The notes under the pieces: generated by a model
What the model was told of the DNA's origin: nothing
What the model saw: the letters and a program-made list of their open reading frames with translations, nothing else
Databases searched by the model: none
Position numbers and translations under genes: made by a program
NCBI GenBank assembly: GCA_963737575.1
Contig: CAVTTJ010000005.1
Span: 434,001 to 498,000 of the forward strand
DNA length: 64,000 nucleotides
Reading direction: 5' to 3'
From: VRUE01 sp963737575
Lineage (GTDB): Bacteria > Actinomycetota > Thermoleophilia > Solirubrobacterales > 70-9
In this document: in pieces, positions 34,112 to 42,960 of the stretch
Numbering within the stretch: position 1 is the first letter of the stretch
Layout of the letters: each line of letters starts with the position of its first letter

Positions 34112-35813
34112 ATGGTGCGCCGTCTCACCTTCGCTGGCGCCATCGTGGTGCTGGCGCTCGCCGTATTTCCTGCCGCCGGCTCGGCGACTTCGATCCCGGG
34201 CCCGAACGGGAAGATCGCCTTCACAAGCGGGCGACCGACCGAAGACGTCCCGGCTCCGAATACGGGAGATGCGGGATCGAGGATATTCGTGGCGGACTAC
34301 CCATTCGGGCAACCCGGTCCAGGTCACGACCCTCCCGGCCGGGCCTGGAAGTGCGGCACCGTCAGCCGAACTGGTCGCCCGACCACACGCGCATCGCCTA
34401 CGCGGCAGGAGCCTTCTCGGGAAATGTCTACGGCCTCTGGATCCTCGACCTGCGGGACGGGAGTCAGACCGAATTCGTCGCCGCCACTGCGGGTCTCGAT
34501 CGACCGACCTGGTCGCCGGACGGAACCCAGATCGCCTACGGCGCCGGCGGGGATCTGTGGGTCAAGAACGTCGACGACACCGATCCGTTGGACAAGGGAA
34601 CTCAGATCACGGACACCGCAAGCATCATCGAGGAACGGCCCGTCTGGAGCCCGGACGGCAAGACGCTCTACTACAACCGCGGCGAATCGGGCAAACAGCG
34701 CGACATCTACTCGAAGAGCCCGGTCACGCTGGCCGGCGCCGAGATCCCGGTCTTCATCGCCGCGGCCGACGACTGGCAGCCGGCTGTCTCCCCGGACGGC
34801 AAACGCCTCTGCTTCCTGCGCGGCCCCCAGAATGATCTCGCCGACCTCGACACGGTCAGCATCGGCACCGGAGTCGTCGCGCCTTTCTCGACGACCCTCA
34901 ACAAAGGCGACCTCAATTGCGTCTGGTCGCCTGATGGGAGCCGGATTCTCTATACCGAAGGGGCCTTTGGCCTCGGCGAACTCCGGACCAAGGACATCAA
35001 TGGAGGCAGCCTGGACCAACTTCCGGGCCTCAGTGTCGCGGAACACTTCGATGGCAACGCCGACTGGGCGACCAACTTCCCGCCGAAGTGCGATCAGAAG
35101 AACGCTCAGATCGGCGTAAACCAGTTCACGACGATCACGCTCTCCTGCACCGACCCTGACTTCGGCCCCGGAGCCGACCCGCCGACCCCGACTCCGCTCG
35201 AATCCGAAGCGCTCGAAATCGCGATGGGGCCGTCGCATGGGGCGATCGGGAGCCTCAACAACGGGAAGGTCATCTACACCCCCAACAAAGACTTCCAGGG
35301 GACCGACTCGTTCACCTACACCGGCAGCGACGGCACCTCCAATGCGGTGCCGGCGAGCGTCACGATCCAGGTCGGCAACAAATCGGCAGCGGGGGACAAG
35401 ACGCCGCCGGGTATCTCCGCCGTCAAGGTCTCGGCGAAGAAATGGAGGCTGGGCAATGGCCTCGCGAAGATCTCGAAAGCGCCGGTCGGGACGACGATCT
35501 CCTTCGAATCTCAGCGAGGCGGCGAGCGCGACGCTCACCTTCCAGAGCGCAAAGCCGGGAAGGAAGTCAGGCGAAGAACTGCGTCAAGCAGACGAGCGGC
35601 AACAAGGCCCACCCGAGCTGCACCCGCCATGTGAACGCGGGGAGCATCAGCCTCAGCGCGAAGGCAGGCCAGAACAAGGTCAAGTTCCAGGGTCTGATCA
35701 ACAAGTCGCGCAAGCTGTCGCTTGGCACCTATAGGGTCGTGGTCGGCGCTCGCGATGCCGCCGGAAACAAGTCGTCGCGAAACGGCCCCACGTTCACGAT
35801 CGTCCAGGGCTGA
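34112..35813 (+). pseudogene. Exported TolB-like/PD40 beta-propeller protein with several frameshifts
   Basis: Signal peptide from ATG 34112 (VRRLTFAGAIVVLALAVFPA), then SIPGPNGKIAFTSGRPTED. The reading passes through +1 shifts near 34310 and 34345 into a long frame with propeller blades: PNWSPDHTRIAYAAG, PTWSPDGTQIAYGAGGDLWV, PVWSPDGKTLYYNRGES, PAVSPDGKRLCFLRGP and CVWSPDGSRILYTEG. A cadherin-like repeat (GKVIYTPNKDFQGTDSFTYT) follows. Two more shifts (about 35508 and 35578) lead to a Lys/Ser-rich end with KNCVKQTSGNKAHPSC and LSLGTYRVVVGARDAAGN. Intact it would be about 560 residues. Four shifts in one direction suggest either heavy decay or sequence errors. Confidence 0.65.
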
Positions 35814-35838
35814 CATCGAAACCTCGAGAGGAGCCGGA

Positions 35839-36888
35839 ATGTCGAACTCGATCAGGCGCAGGACGGCCGTAGCTCTGGGACTCGTGGCGGTCGGCCTGCT
35901 GCTGGCCCCGGCCGCGAGCCAGGCGGCGACGACCTTCGGTAGCCAGCTCAGGAACGATCCGACGGAAAAGTCATGCGAACTGGTCGCGCCATGCACGATC
36001 GTCTCTCGCGTTTTCTCGATCCCGCCCAACGGCGACCCCTATTCAGGCGGCGCGCCGGTCAGCGGAGTGATCACGAAATTCAGGGCCAGGGCCTTCGCCG
36101 ACGAAGAACCGGGCCAGATCACCTTTCGGCTGGCCAACCTGACTCTGCCTGACCCGAACAACCTCGAATCCGCCCTCGCCACCGCGGCCGGGACCGGGCC
36201 GACGATGACCGTCCTTCCCGACGAAGAAGAAGAAGAAACGCCGATCAGCGAGGTCCCGGCCCGGCTGCCGGTCCAGCAGGGACAGCAGCTCGCCGTCGAC
36301 ATCACCAAATCGATCGGGATCGTCTACAACCCGGACGGCGACAAGCGGAGCTATCTGTTCTCCTCTCCGACGCTGCTCGAAGGCGAAGGGCAGCGCGCCT
36401 CGAACGAAGTCCTGAACGAACTCCAGGTCCAGGCGACGATCGAGCCCGACGCCGACCACGACGGCTTCGGCGACGAAACGCAGGACAATTGCCCGACCCA
36501 GGCGGCGACGCAGGGTCCCTGCGACACCACCCCGCCCGCGGTCACCGGCCTCAAGGTCGCGAACGGGAAGAACGTCTCCTACAGCCTCAGCGAGGCGGCG
36601 ACCGTCTCCTTCAAGCTGGAGAAGAAGTCGAAGGGCCGCAAGGTCGGCAACAAATGCGTCAAGCAGACGGCCGCCAACAAGACGAAGAAGTCCTGCCCGC
36701 TGTTCAAGCAGGTCGCCTCCTTCGGGGGCCCGGGCAACGCCGGCACAAACCAGGCCTCGATTCCGAAGAAGCTCGGGCCCGGCAACTATCGCCTGACGAT
36801 GACCGCCACCGACGCGGTCGGCAACGTGTCGACGACGACGACGAACTTCAAGGTCGCCGGCAAGAAGAAAGCGAAAAAGAAGAAGTAG
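35839..36888 (+). CDS. Exported Lys-rich-tailed protein of unknown function
   Basis: 349 residues from ATG 35839 with ribosome-binding site GAGAGGAG. The signal peptide covers residues 1-30 (ending ASQAA). A beta-sandwich-like region of about 190 residues follows, with a calcium-type repeat DADHDGFGDETQDNCPTQ (thrombospondin type 3-like). Then comes a C-terminal Ig-like domain with KNVSYSLSEAATVSFKLEKK and LGPGNYRLTMTATDAVGN, ending in a Lys-rich tail. The last domain matches the C-terminus of the preceding gene (CVKQT, GNYRL, DAVGN), pointing to a shared surface or cell-wall module. About 14 of 18 glutamates are GAA. Confidence 0.7.
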   Translation: MSNSIRRRTAVALGLVAVGLLLAPAASQAATTFGSQLRNDPTEKSCELVAPCTIVSRVFSIPPNGDPYSGGAPVSGVITKFRARAFADEEPGQITFRLANLTLPDPNNLESALATAAGTGPTMTVLPDEEEEETPISEVPARLPVQQGQQLAVDITKSIGIVYNPDGDKRSYLFSSPTLLEGEGQRASNEVLNELQVQATIEPDADHDGFGDETQDNCPTQAATQGPCDTTPPAVTGLKVANGKNVSYSLSEAATVSFKLEKKSKGRKVGNKCVKQTAANKTKKSCPLFKQVASFGGPGNAGTNQASIPKKLGPGNYRLTMTATDAVGNVSTTTTNFKVAGKKKAKKKK

Positions 36889-36924
36889 CCCCGTGCGCCT
36901 AGGATTTGCTCCCACGGTGCCCCC

Positions 36925-36996
36925 GGGGGAGTGAGTTAACGGCTATGCGCACGGTCTCCAAAACCGTGAATCCGGGTTCGAATCCCGGCTCCCCCG
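36925..36996 (+). tRNA. tRNA-Trp(CCA)-like gene with an irregular D-stem
   Basis: 72 nt. The acceptor GGGGGAG/CTCCCCC, the anticodon stem ACGGT/ACCGT with loop CTCCAAA (anticodon CCA), and the T-arm CCGGG/CCCGG with TTCGAAT are all good. The D-arm is AGTT, loop AACGGCTA, then TGCG, which gives only a G-C and a G:U pair. It could still fold through tertiary contacts, carry a sequence error, or be a decaying copy. Confidence 0.65.
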
Positions 36997-36997
36997 C

Positions 36998-38581
36998 TTG
37001 CCTGACGATCGGACCACTGAGGACGGCGGGCGCGACGACCTCGCCGAGGTTCTCGAGCGACGGGCGCTGACCGGCGACGAGGCGCGCCCGGAGGCGGTCG
37101 CCCGCCGCCACGAGGCCGGGGGGCGCACCGCGCGCGAGAACATCGAGGACCTGGTCGACGCCGGCTCCTTCGTCGAGTATGGCCGGTTCGCGATCGCCGC
37201 CCAGCGGGGAAGGCGCGCCGTCGAGGAGCTGATCGAGCGCACTCCGGGCGACGGCCTCCTGGGAGGGACGGCGCGGGTCAACGGCGAGCAGTTCGGAGAC
37301 GCCGCCGCCTGTGCCGTGCTCACCTACGACTACACGGTCCTCGCCGGGACCCAGGGCGCAGTCGGCCACCGCAAGAAGGACCGCCTCTTCGAGCTGATCG
37401 AGCGGATGCGGCTGCCGACGGTTTTCTTCGCCGAGGGGGGAGGGGGCCGGCCGGGGGACACCGACTACCCGGTTGTCTCGGCCCTCGACGTGCGCGCGTT
37501 CGCGCTCTGGGCCGCGCTGTCGGGCGTGGTGCCGCGGGTCGCCGTCGTCGCCGGCCGCTGCTTCGCCGGCAACGCCGTGATCGCCGGCTGCGCCGACCTG
37601 ATCGTCGCCACCGAGAACATCTCGCTCGGGATGGGCGGCCCGGCGATGATCGAGGGCGGCGGGCTCGGGGTCGTCGACGCCGATGAGATCGGCCCGATCG
37701 AGATGCAGACGCGAAACGGGGTCGTCGACGTGGCCGTCTCGGGCGAGAAGGAGGCGACGGCGATGGCGAGGAAGCTGCTCGCCTTCTTCCAGGGAACGAC
37801 CACCCCCGGCGCCGAGCCGGACCAGGAGCGCCTCCGCGAGACGGTTCCCGAGCGCGAGCGCCGCGCCTACGCGGTCGCGCCGATCGTCGAGACGATCGCC
37901 GACGAAGGCTCGGCGGTCTTCCTGCGCGAGCGCTTCGCCCCCGAGATGGTCACCGCTCTCGCCCGCGTCGAGGGCCGCCCGCTCGGCTTCATCGCCAACG
38001 ACACGCGCCACATGGCCGGTGCGATCACCAGCGATGGCGCAGACAAGGCGGCGCGATTCCTGCAGCTCTGCGACGCCTTCGGGCTGCCGGTCGTCTCCCT
38101 CGTCGACACCCCGGGGATCATGGTCGGGCCGGAGGCCGAGGCGACCGGGCTGGTCCGCCACGCCTCGCGTCTGCTTGTCGCGGGGGCGGCGCTCCGGGTG
38201 CCGCTGATCGCGGTGGTCCTCCGCCGCGGCTACGGGCTCGGCGCCCAGGCGATGGTCGGCGGCAGCCTCCACGAGCCGCTCCTGACCGTCGCCTGGCCCT
38301 CGGCCCACCTCGGGCCGATGGGCCTCGAGGGTGCGGTCCGGCTCGGGATGCGGAAGGACCTCGAGGCGATCGCCGACGAGGCCAAGCGCGAGCAGCGGGT
38401 CCGCGACCTGACCGCGATGGCCGAGCGCAACGCAAGGGCCCTCAACGCGGCGACGCTGTTCGAGCTCGACGACGTCATCGACCCGGCCGAGACGCGCTCA
38501 CTGATCGCGGCGACGCTGGCGACGGCGACCGCCCGCGCCCCGAGGCCGGCGCCCGGCGGCCGATTCGTCGACACCTGGTAG
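36998..38581 (+). CDS. Acyl-CoA carboxylase carboxyltransferase-like protein
   Basis: 527 residues of the biotin-dependent carboxyltransferase family, more divergent than the copy at 24.6 kb. Seen are ARENIEDLVDAGSFVEYG, VLTYDYTVLAGTQGAVGHRK, VVAGRCFAGNAVIAGCADLI, GFIANDTRHMAGAITSDGAD, SLVDTPGIMVGPEAEATGLV and RRGYGLGAQAMVGGSLHEPL. The acyl-CoA and carboxybiotin glycine loops are present. TTG 36998 is two bases after the tRNA-like gene; a later start is possible. Substrate unknown; it could be a solitary acyl-CoA carboxylase or decarboxylase component. Confidence 0.8.
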   Translation: MPDDRTTEDGGRDDLAEVLERRALTGDEARPEAVARRHEAGGRTARENIEDLVDAGSFVEYGRFAIAAQRGRRAVEELIERTPGDGLLGGTARVNGEQFGDAAACAVLTYDYTVLAGTQGAVGHRKKDRLFELIERMRLPTVFFAEGGGGRPGDTDYPVVSALDVRAFALWAALSGVVPRVAVVAGRCFAGNAVIAGCADLIVATENISLGMGGPAMIEGGGLGVVDADEIGPIEMQTRNGVVDVAVSGEKEATAMARKLLAFFQGTTTPGAEPDQERLRETVPERERRAYAVAPIVETIADEGSAVFLRERFAPEMVTALARVEGRPLGFIANDTRHMAGAITSDGADKAARFLQLCDAFGLPVVSLVDTPGIMVGPEAEATGLVRHASRLLVAGAALRVPLIAVVLRRGYGLGAQAMVGGSLHEPLLTVAWPSAHLGPMGLEGAVRLGMRKDLEAIADEAKREQRVRDLTAMAERNARALNAATLFELDDVIDPAETRSLIAATLATATARAPRPAPGGRFVDTW

Positions 38582-38584
38582 CGC

Positions 38585-39019
38585 TCAGCCCTGCTTCGGT
38601 TCCAGCCCCACCAGCTCGAAGTAGCCGATCAGGAACAGCCGTTGGCCGTCGGAGACGACCGGCGTGTAGCCGGCCTGTTTGAGCTCGAACGTCTTGCGAT
38701 GGGTGTGGACGTCGATTCCGACCGATTTGCGCGTCTTGAAGCTCGACGTGTAGACGGTGTTGCCGATCACCGTTGCGGTCCCGGGGATCGGCCCGCCGAC
38801 GTCGTAGCGCCAGCGTTCGATGCCGGTTCGCGCGTCCAGCGCATAGAGGTGGTCGTCGTAGGAGCCGATATAGAGGGTCGGCGGGGTCTCGGGCACCTGG
38901 GCGAGCGCGGGGGAGCCGTACATGAAGTCCTTGGTCTGGAAGTACCAGGAGATCTTCCCGGTCCGTTCGTCGAGCGCATAGACGGTCCCGTCGTCATTCT
39001 CCACATCGGCAGCATGGGG
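38585..39019 (-). pseudogene. 5'-truncated PQQ-binding-like beta-propeller protein
   Basis: Only the last two to three blades remain: DDGTVYALDERTGKISWYFQ, LYIGSYDDHLYALDARTGIE and GNTVYTSSFKTRKSVGIDVH, ending LVGLEPKQG. Upstream of about 39019 the similarity stops and the sequence becomes the promoter and 5' region of the opposite-strand oxidoreductase, with no start codon or signal peptide in place. The frame continues as Arg/Pro-rich nonsense. It is interpreted as a remnant left by a deletion. Confidence 0.6.
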
Positions 39020-39066
39020 CGGAGGCTGTAGCGGTCGGCCAGGCCCTAACCTTGTCCGGCACGACG

Positions 39067-40005
39067 ATGCGAGCCTTCGTTCTTCCCAGCTTCGACGACC
39101 CGCCGATCCTGCGCGAGGACCTTCCGGAGCCCGAGGTGGGCGACGCCGAGGTCCTCGTCCGCGTCGGGTGGTCCTCGGCAAATCCGGTCGACAACGGAAT
39201 CGCCTCGGGCGGGATGCACGGAAGAGCCGTCCACGAGTTTCCGGTGATCCTCGGCCGCGACCATGCCGGCGTCGTCGAGGCCGTCGGCCCGGCCGTGACC
39301 CGCCACTCGCCCGGCGACGAGGTATTCGGCTTCATCCGCCACGCCAATCCCAATATCCACGCCGGCACCTGGGCCGAGCTGATCGCCCTTCCCGAGGGAG
39401 AGTCGATCTCGCCCAGGCCCGAGTCGCTCGACCTCGAGGCGGCCGGCTCCGCGGCGTTGGCCGGCGTCACCGCGTTGGGGTGTATCGAGGCCCTCGACCT
39501 CTCCGGCGGCGACACGGTCCTGATCGTCGGCGCCAACGGTGGCGTCGGCGCGTTCGCGGTCCAGCTCGCGGTCCACGCCGGGGCCGAGGTGCTCGCCCCG
39601 GGCCTACCCGAAGATGTGCGGTACCTGCGCGATCTCGGCGTCTCCGAGGTCCTCGACCGCGACGCCGACCTTGCCGCCGGCGTGCGGGAGTTGAGGCCCG
39701 ACGGCATCGACGCGCTCGCCGACCTCGCCTCGCGCGATTCCGGCGTATTCGAGGCGCATGCCTCGGCGTTGAGGGAGGGAGGGCGCGCCTCCTCGCCCGT
39801 CGGCGCCGCCGGCGAAGGAGCCGGGCGGACCAACGTCATGGCGATGCCGAGCGTCGAGAACCTCGAGCGCCTCACGCGCCTGATCGACGAGGCCGGGATG
39901 AAGGTGCCGATCCAGCGCCGCTACGAGCTGAGTGAGGCCGGCGACGCGCTGCGGGACCTGGCGAGCACCCACAAGCAGGGCAAGCTCGCGGTCCACATCG
40001 GCTGA
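39067..40005 (+). CDS. NADP-dependent quinone oxidoreductase-like (MDR) protein
   Basis: 312 residues of the zinc-free MDR branch. The N-terminal substrate domain shows VRVGWSSANPVDNGIASGG and ILGRDHAGVVEAVGPAV, and the Rossmann motif is VLIVGANGGVGAFAVQLAVH. The metal-binding cysteines of alcohol dehydrogenases are missing, as in QOR/zeta-crystallin proteins. Start ATG 39067; TTG 39052 is an alternative. It ends 16 bp before the opposing tRNA-Gly. Substrate unassigned. Confidence 0.85.
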   Translation: MRAFVLPSFDDPPILREDLPEPEVGDAEVLVRVGWSSANPVDNGIASGGMHGRAVHEFPVILGRDHAGVVEAVGPAVTRHSPGDEVFGFIRHANPNIHAGTWAELIALPEGESISPRPESLDLEAAGSAALAGVTALGCIEALDLSGGDTVLIVGANGGVGAFAVQLAVHAGAEVLAPGLPEDVRYLRDLGVSEVLDRDADLAAGVRELRPDGIDALADLASRDSGVFEAHASALREGGRASSPVGAAGEGAGRTNVMAMPSVENLERLTRLIDEAGMKVPIQRRYELSEAGDALRDLASTHKQGKLAVHIG

Positions 40006-40021
40006 GTCGGGCGGAAGGAAA

Positions 40022-40092
40022 AGCGGCGGACGGGAATCGAACCCGCATCATCGCCTTGGAAGGGCGAGGCTCTACCGTTGAGCTACCACCGC
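40022..40092 (-). tRNA. tRNA-Gly(UCC)
   Basis: 71 nt on the minus strand. Acceptor GCGGTGG/CCGCCGC (one G:U), D-arm TAGCTCAACGGTAGAGC, anticodon stem TCGCC/GGCGA with loop CTTCCAA (anticodon TCC), T-arm GCGGGTTCGATTCCCGT. Its 5' 21 bp overlap the end of the HNH gene on the same strand. Confidence 0.95.
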
Positions 40093-40509
40093 GCGGATGA
40101 AGCCTCCCCGCTGAGCGGTTCGGCGACGGTGACAGTTTGCACAAACCACCTCGCACTTCGCCATCTCGTCCAGAACGCTCTTCCAATTCCGGTCACGCAG
40201 GCCCGCCCCGATACCGAATTCCTTGTCGCGCAGATGGTCGAACTCGAGCACCAGGGGGTCCCCCTCCCCGCAGTCGACGCAGGGGTGATCCCGGAGGTAA
40301 TCGACAAGGCGACCAATTCGTTGGACGACGAGCTTCTTCCGGCGCTTCGCAGCATTGTCGATGTAGCGCTGGCGATTGGCCGCATAGTGCTCCTGCTTGT
40401 AGGCGGCTCGGCAAGGGCGGCAGTAGTTGTCCCGCTGGCCTTTAGACCTCCGCCTCCAGGCGAAGGCCTCGACCGGTTTCCCGACCCCGCAGCGCCCGCA
40501 TAGCCGCAT
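40072..40509 (-). CDS. HNH endonuclease-like protein
   Basis: 145 residues from ATG 40509. Two zinc-knuckle pairs (LCGRCGVGKPVEAF with YCRPCRAAYKQEHYAANR) precede an HNH-type core: HPCVDCGEGDPLVLEFDHLR and KCEVVCANCHRRRTAQRG, with the His of DHL and the CxxC pairs in place. Proteins of this type are common near phage or mobile-element borders. The gene ends inside the 5' part of tRNA-Gly, so its last residues (GFIRAVVAQR) are encoded by tRNA sequence. It is divergent from tRNA-Pro, the integration target of the neighbouring island. Confidence 0.82.
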   Translation of the reverse strand: MRLCGRCGVGKPVEAFAWRRRSKGQRDNYCRPCRAAYKQEHYAANRQRYIDNAAKRRKKLVVQRIGRLVDYLRDHPCVDCGEGDPLVLEFDHLRDKEFGIGAGLRDRNWKSVLDEMAKCEVVCANCHRRRTAQRGGFIRAVVAQR

Positions 40510-40607
40510 TGGAACGACGATAGAGATACGAACGGACGTTCGTATGGCCGAAATCACCTTGTCCCGGGGCGCCGATGATCGCCGATGCGTCAGAATGGGC
40601 CCAGCCA

Positions 40608-40681
40608 CGGGGAGTGGCGCAGTCTGGTAGCGCACTCGGCTGGGGGCCGAGCGGTCGCCGGTTCAAATCCGGCCTCCCCGA
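40608..40681 (+). tRNA. tRNA-Pro(GGG), intact integration target of the island
   Basis: 74 nt: acceptor CGGGGAG/CTCCCCG, D-arm GGCGCAGTCTGGTAGCGCA, anticodon stem CTCGG/CCGAG with loop CTGGGGG (anticodon GGG), T-arm GCCGGTTCAAATCCGGC. Its 3' 45 nt (40637-40681) recur exactly at 49606, 54816 and 62093 and nearly so at 63560. Confidence 0.97.
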
Positions 40682-40687
40682 TAAGCC

Positions 40688-40714
40688 GGAAGCCCGCTTC
40701 GGGAGCGGGCTTCC
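40688..40714 (+). terminator. Terminator of tRNA-Pro
   Basis: Perfect 11-bp arms (GGAAGCCCGCT and complement) with loop TCGGG, 6 bp after the tRNA. A diverged version of the same segment (TAAGCCGGAGGCCCGCTGCGG) follows the tRNA tail at 56.6 kb. Confidence 0.75.
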
Positions 40715-40748
40715 AAGCAGGCCGGCGAGCCGCGCGCCTACGTCCGCC

Positions 40749-41171
40749 TCAGGCGCTTGTGAGCTCGTCAGCCTCCTTCCTTGCAAGGAAGGCATCCAAC
40801 ACCGCGTACTCGGCCTCATCGATCGCCGCATAGGCGTATTCGATGGCGAACCCAGCATCTACTTCGGCGTGGTCGGCATGGTGCTGCGCTTTGGTCAGGT
40901 CGACCTCAGCTTTTTTGTGCTCCACGTTCGCTTGCACGGTGGCGACGTGCTCGTTCCAGTTGCTCTGTACGTCTTTCCACCAGTTGGACACGCTCCCCTT
41001 GCCCGCGTCTGCCGACTCGCGCAACCTCTGGGCCTGAGCTTGGGCTGATTCACCGGCCGCCTTGACTTCCTGCTCGAGAGCCGCCTTGTCCCTGGCTTTC
41101 GCCGCTTCCGCGTGGTCTTCTGCTTCCTTCGCCCGGGTAGCCAGCTTGGTGAGTTGCTCTGATACGGACAT
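40749..41171 (-). CDS. Alanine/glutamate-rich coiled-coil protein
   Basis: 140 residues from ATG 41171, preceded by CAGGAGGTTGAA, a strong ribosome-binding site. Nearly the whole protein is predicted helical, with heptads in KLATRAKEAEDHAEAAKARD and AEVDLTKAQHHADHAEVDAG. A central VSNWWKDVQSNWNEHVATVQ has conserved-looking tryptophans. Such proteins occur widely in actinobacteria and are often stress-linked, but the function is unknown. It lies next to an HdeD-like gene, which also suggests a stress role. Confidence 0.7.
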   Translation of the reverse strand: MSVSEQLTKLATRAKEAEDHAEAAKARDKAALEQEVKAAGESAQAQAQRLRESADAGKGSVSNWWKDVQSNWNEHVATVQANVEHKKAEVDLTKAQHHADHAEVDAGFAIEYAYAAIDEAEYAVLDAFLARKEADELTSA

Positions 41172-41426
41172 TTCAACCTCCTGGAAAATGGCCTTCATTT
41201 ATTCCACGACCTTCGCGAGACGCAGAGGTGAACTCGACGAAATCCTCCGTCGCGTGGATCTTTCGAGCTTCCGCTTCGACCCGAACCGGCGCATCCGTAG
41301 TTGGCCGCATGACTCAGGGGGCGGATCCGGCCGTCTGCCCTACGGCTCTAGCCCGCAAGAAACGGTGGCAATGGGCTCGAGAATGAGAGAGGCTGTCCTC
41401 AACCCGGTCGACAAGGAGGTACCACG

Positions 41427-42008
41427 ATGCAAGAGTCCGCGTTTCGGACGGGGGTCAGAGAGGCCACCTGGGGGTGGTGGCTGTTGGTGCTGGTCGGCGT
41501 GCTGAGCATTACGGCGGGGGTGATCGTCCTCTTCAAGCCCGGCGAAAGCCTCGCGACGCTGGCGGTGATCGTGGGCATCTTCATGTTGGTCGACGGGATC
41601 CTCGAGATCGCCAGTGCCTTCTTTCGCGGCACTACGAACCGCGGCCTGGTCGCGCTGTTCGGTGTGATCACCGCGATCGTCGGCGTGCTGCTGATCCGCC
41701 ACCCGATCGCCGGCGTCGCCGCGGTGGCGCTGGTGATCGGGCTCTGGTTGATCACGATTGGCGTGATCCGCTTTGTCACCGCCTTCGAGGAGGTCGCGCA
41801 CCGCTTCTGGCTAGCGGTCGCCGGCCTGGTGGAGATCCTGGCGGGGATCGTCATCGTCTCCACGCCCGAGATCGGCTTCGCGACCCTCGCGATTCTGGTT
41901 GGCATCGGCTTCATCCTCAACGGGATCGCCATCATCGCCCTCGGCTGGACCATGCAAGACGTGCGAGAGGAGGCTTCGACCCATCCGCCACCCGCTACCC
42001 CCTCCTAA
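41427..42008 (+). CDS. HdeD-family (DUF308) membrane protein
   Basis: 193 residues with six transmembrane helices arranged as repeated pairs, each with the pattern LLVLVGVLSITAGVIVLFKP. The first (WWLLVLVGVLSITAGVIVLF), the middle (VALFGVITAIVGVLLIRHPI) and the last (FATLAILVGIGFILNGIAII) show the internal repeat of the DUF308/HdeD family. HdeD in E. coli is linked to acid resistance; its role here is unknown. Start ATG 41427 with ACAAGGAGGT upstream. Confidence 0.85.
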   Translation: MQESAFRTGVREATWGWWLLVLVGVLSITAGVIVLFKPGESLATLAVIVGIFMLVDGILEIASAFFRGTTNRGLVALFGVITAIVGVLLIRHPIAGVAAVALVIGLWLITIGVIRFVTAFEEVAHRFWLAVAGLVEILAGIVIVSTPEIGFATLAILVGIGFILNGIAIIALGWTMQDVREEASTHPPPATPS

Positions 42009-42075
42009 CGATGACGTGGCCTGGGCCCCAACCCGGCGTTAGATGATTACCGCCCTGACGCCACCGCCGGATCCG

Positions 42076-42960
42076 TTACCGGAATCGCGGTGGCGCCCTC
42101 CGCCATGGCCGCGCTCGAGCGCCGTCGCGCCGGGGCGTCCTGACCCGTAGCGCTCCCGGCCGGACCCCGAAATTCAACGGTGGGGCGAGCTCGACCGCCT
42201 CGCCGTCGAGGCCGGCGTGGACCGTTGCCGGGGCGCCCACCTCCAGCGAGGTCGCGCTCCACGCCCGCCCCGACGGAGGCGCTGCGCCCGCTGGCGCGTC
42301 GATGACGATTACTCCGAGCCGCCCGCCGTCGAGCCGCGGACGGGCGCCGTGTCTCGTCGGCCGCCCCAGCGCATAGAGATTGTTCGAGACGAGCACGACC
42401 GCGGACTGGCGGTGCTCCGCGCCCAAGTCGTCGACGAGGCGCAGCTCGGGCACCTCACCACTTGGGCCCAGGACCTCGTGCGCGGTCTCCAGCAGGGTAC
42501 GGAGCTTCGCATCGCGGTACGCGGCTTGCCAGACCGCCTCGGCGTAGATGCCCAGCGATACGCAGTTCAGGAACAGGCGGCCGTTCACCGTCCCGACGTC
42601 GATCCGACACTCGACCCCGTCATTGAACGCCTCGAGCGCACCAGCAGGATCGTCGGGATCGACGCCCAGATCGCGGGCGAAGTGGTTACGCGTCCCGCTG
42701 GGAATGCAGACGAACGGCAGCCCGTGTGCCTCGGCGGCGGCCGCGACGACCCCAAGCGAGCCGTCGCCGCCGGCCATCCCCAGGGCATCCGCGCCTTTCA
42801 CCACAGCTTCGTCGACCAGCGCTCGCAGGTCCTGGCCGAGGGTCAGCTCGACGACCTCGATCCCGCGCTCCCGGGCCAGCTCGGCCACGCGGGCGCGGGA
42901 GGCCCTGCCGCCACCCGATTTCGGGTTGACGAACAGCACCGGCTGCTCGAGCTCGATCAC
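42076..42960 (-). CDS. Diacylglycerol kinase-family (DAGK_cat) lipid kinase
   Basis: 294 residues. The catalytic domain shows VLFVNPKSGGGRASRARVAE, the nucleotide loop GMAGGDGSLGVVAAAAEAHG and FVCIPSGTRNHFARDLGVD, as in DgkB/YegS lipid kinases. The C-terminal domain has VLVSNNLYALGRPTRHGARP and a short basic tail. Probably phosphorylates a membrane lipid or sphingoid-like base. The gene overlaps the upstream tetR by four bases, so the two are co-transcribed. Confidence 0.87.
   Translation of the reverse strand: MIELEQPVLFVNPKSGGGRASRARVAELARERGIEVVELTLGQDLRALVDEAVVKGADALGMAGGDGSLGVVAAAAEAHGLPFVCIPSGTRNHFARDLGVDPDDPAGALEAFNDGVECRIDVGTVNGRLFLNCVSLGIYAEAVWQAAYRDAKLRTLLETAHEVLGPSGEVPELRLVDDLGAEHRQSAVVLVSNNLYALGRPTRHGARPRLDGGRLGVIVIDAPAGAAPPSGRAWSATSLEVGAPATVHAGLDGEAVELAPPLNFGVRPGALRVRTPRRDGARARPWRRAPPRFR

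Noticed and set aside
40442..40858. Protein-like frame containing RPDLNRRPLGPQP
   Set aside because: A well-known artefact of translating tRNA-Pro; it covers the tRNA and its terminator.
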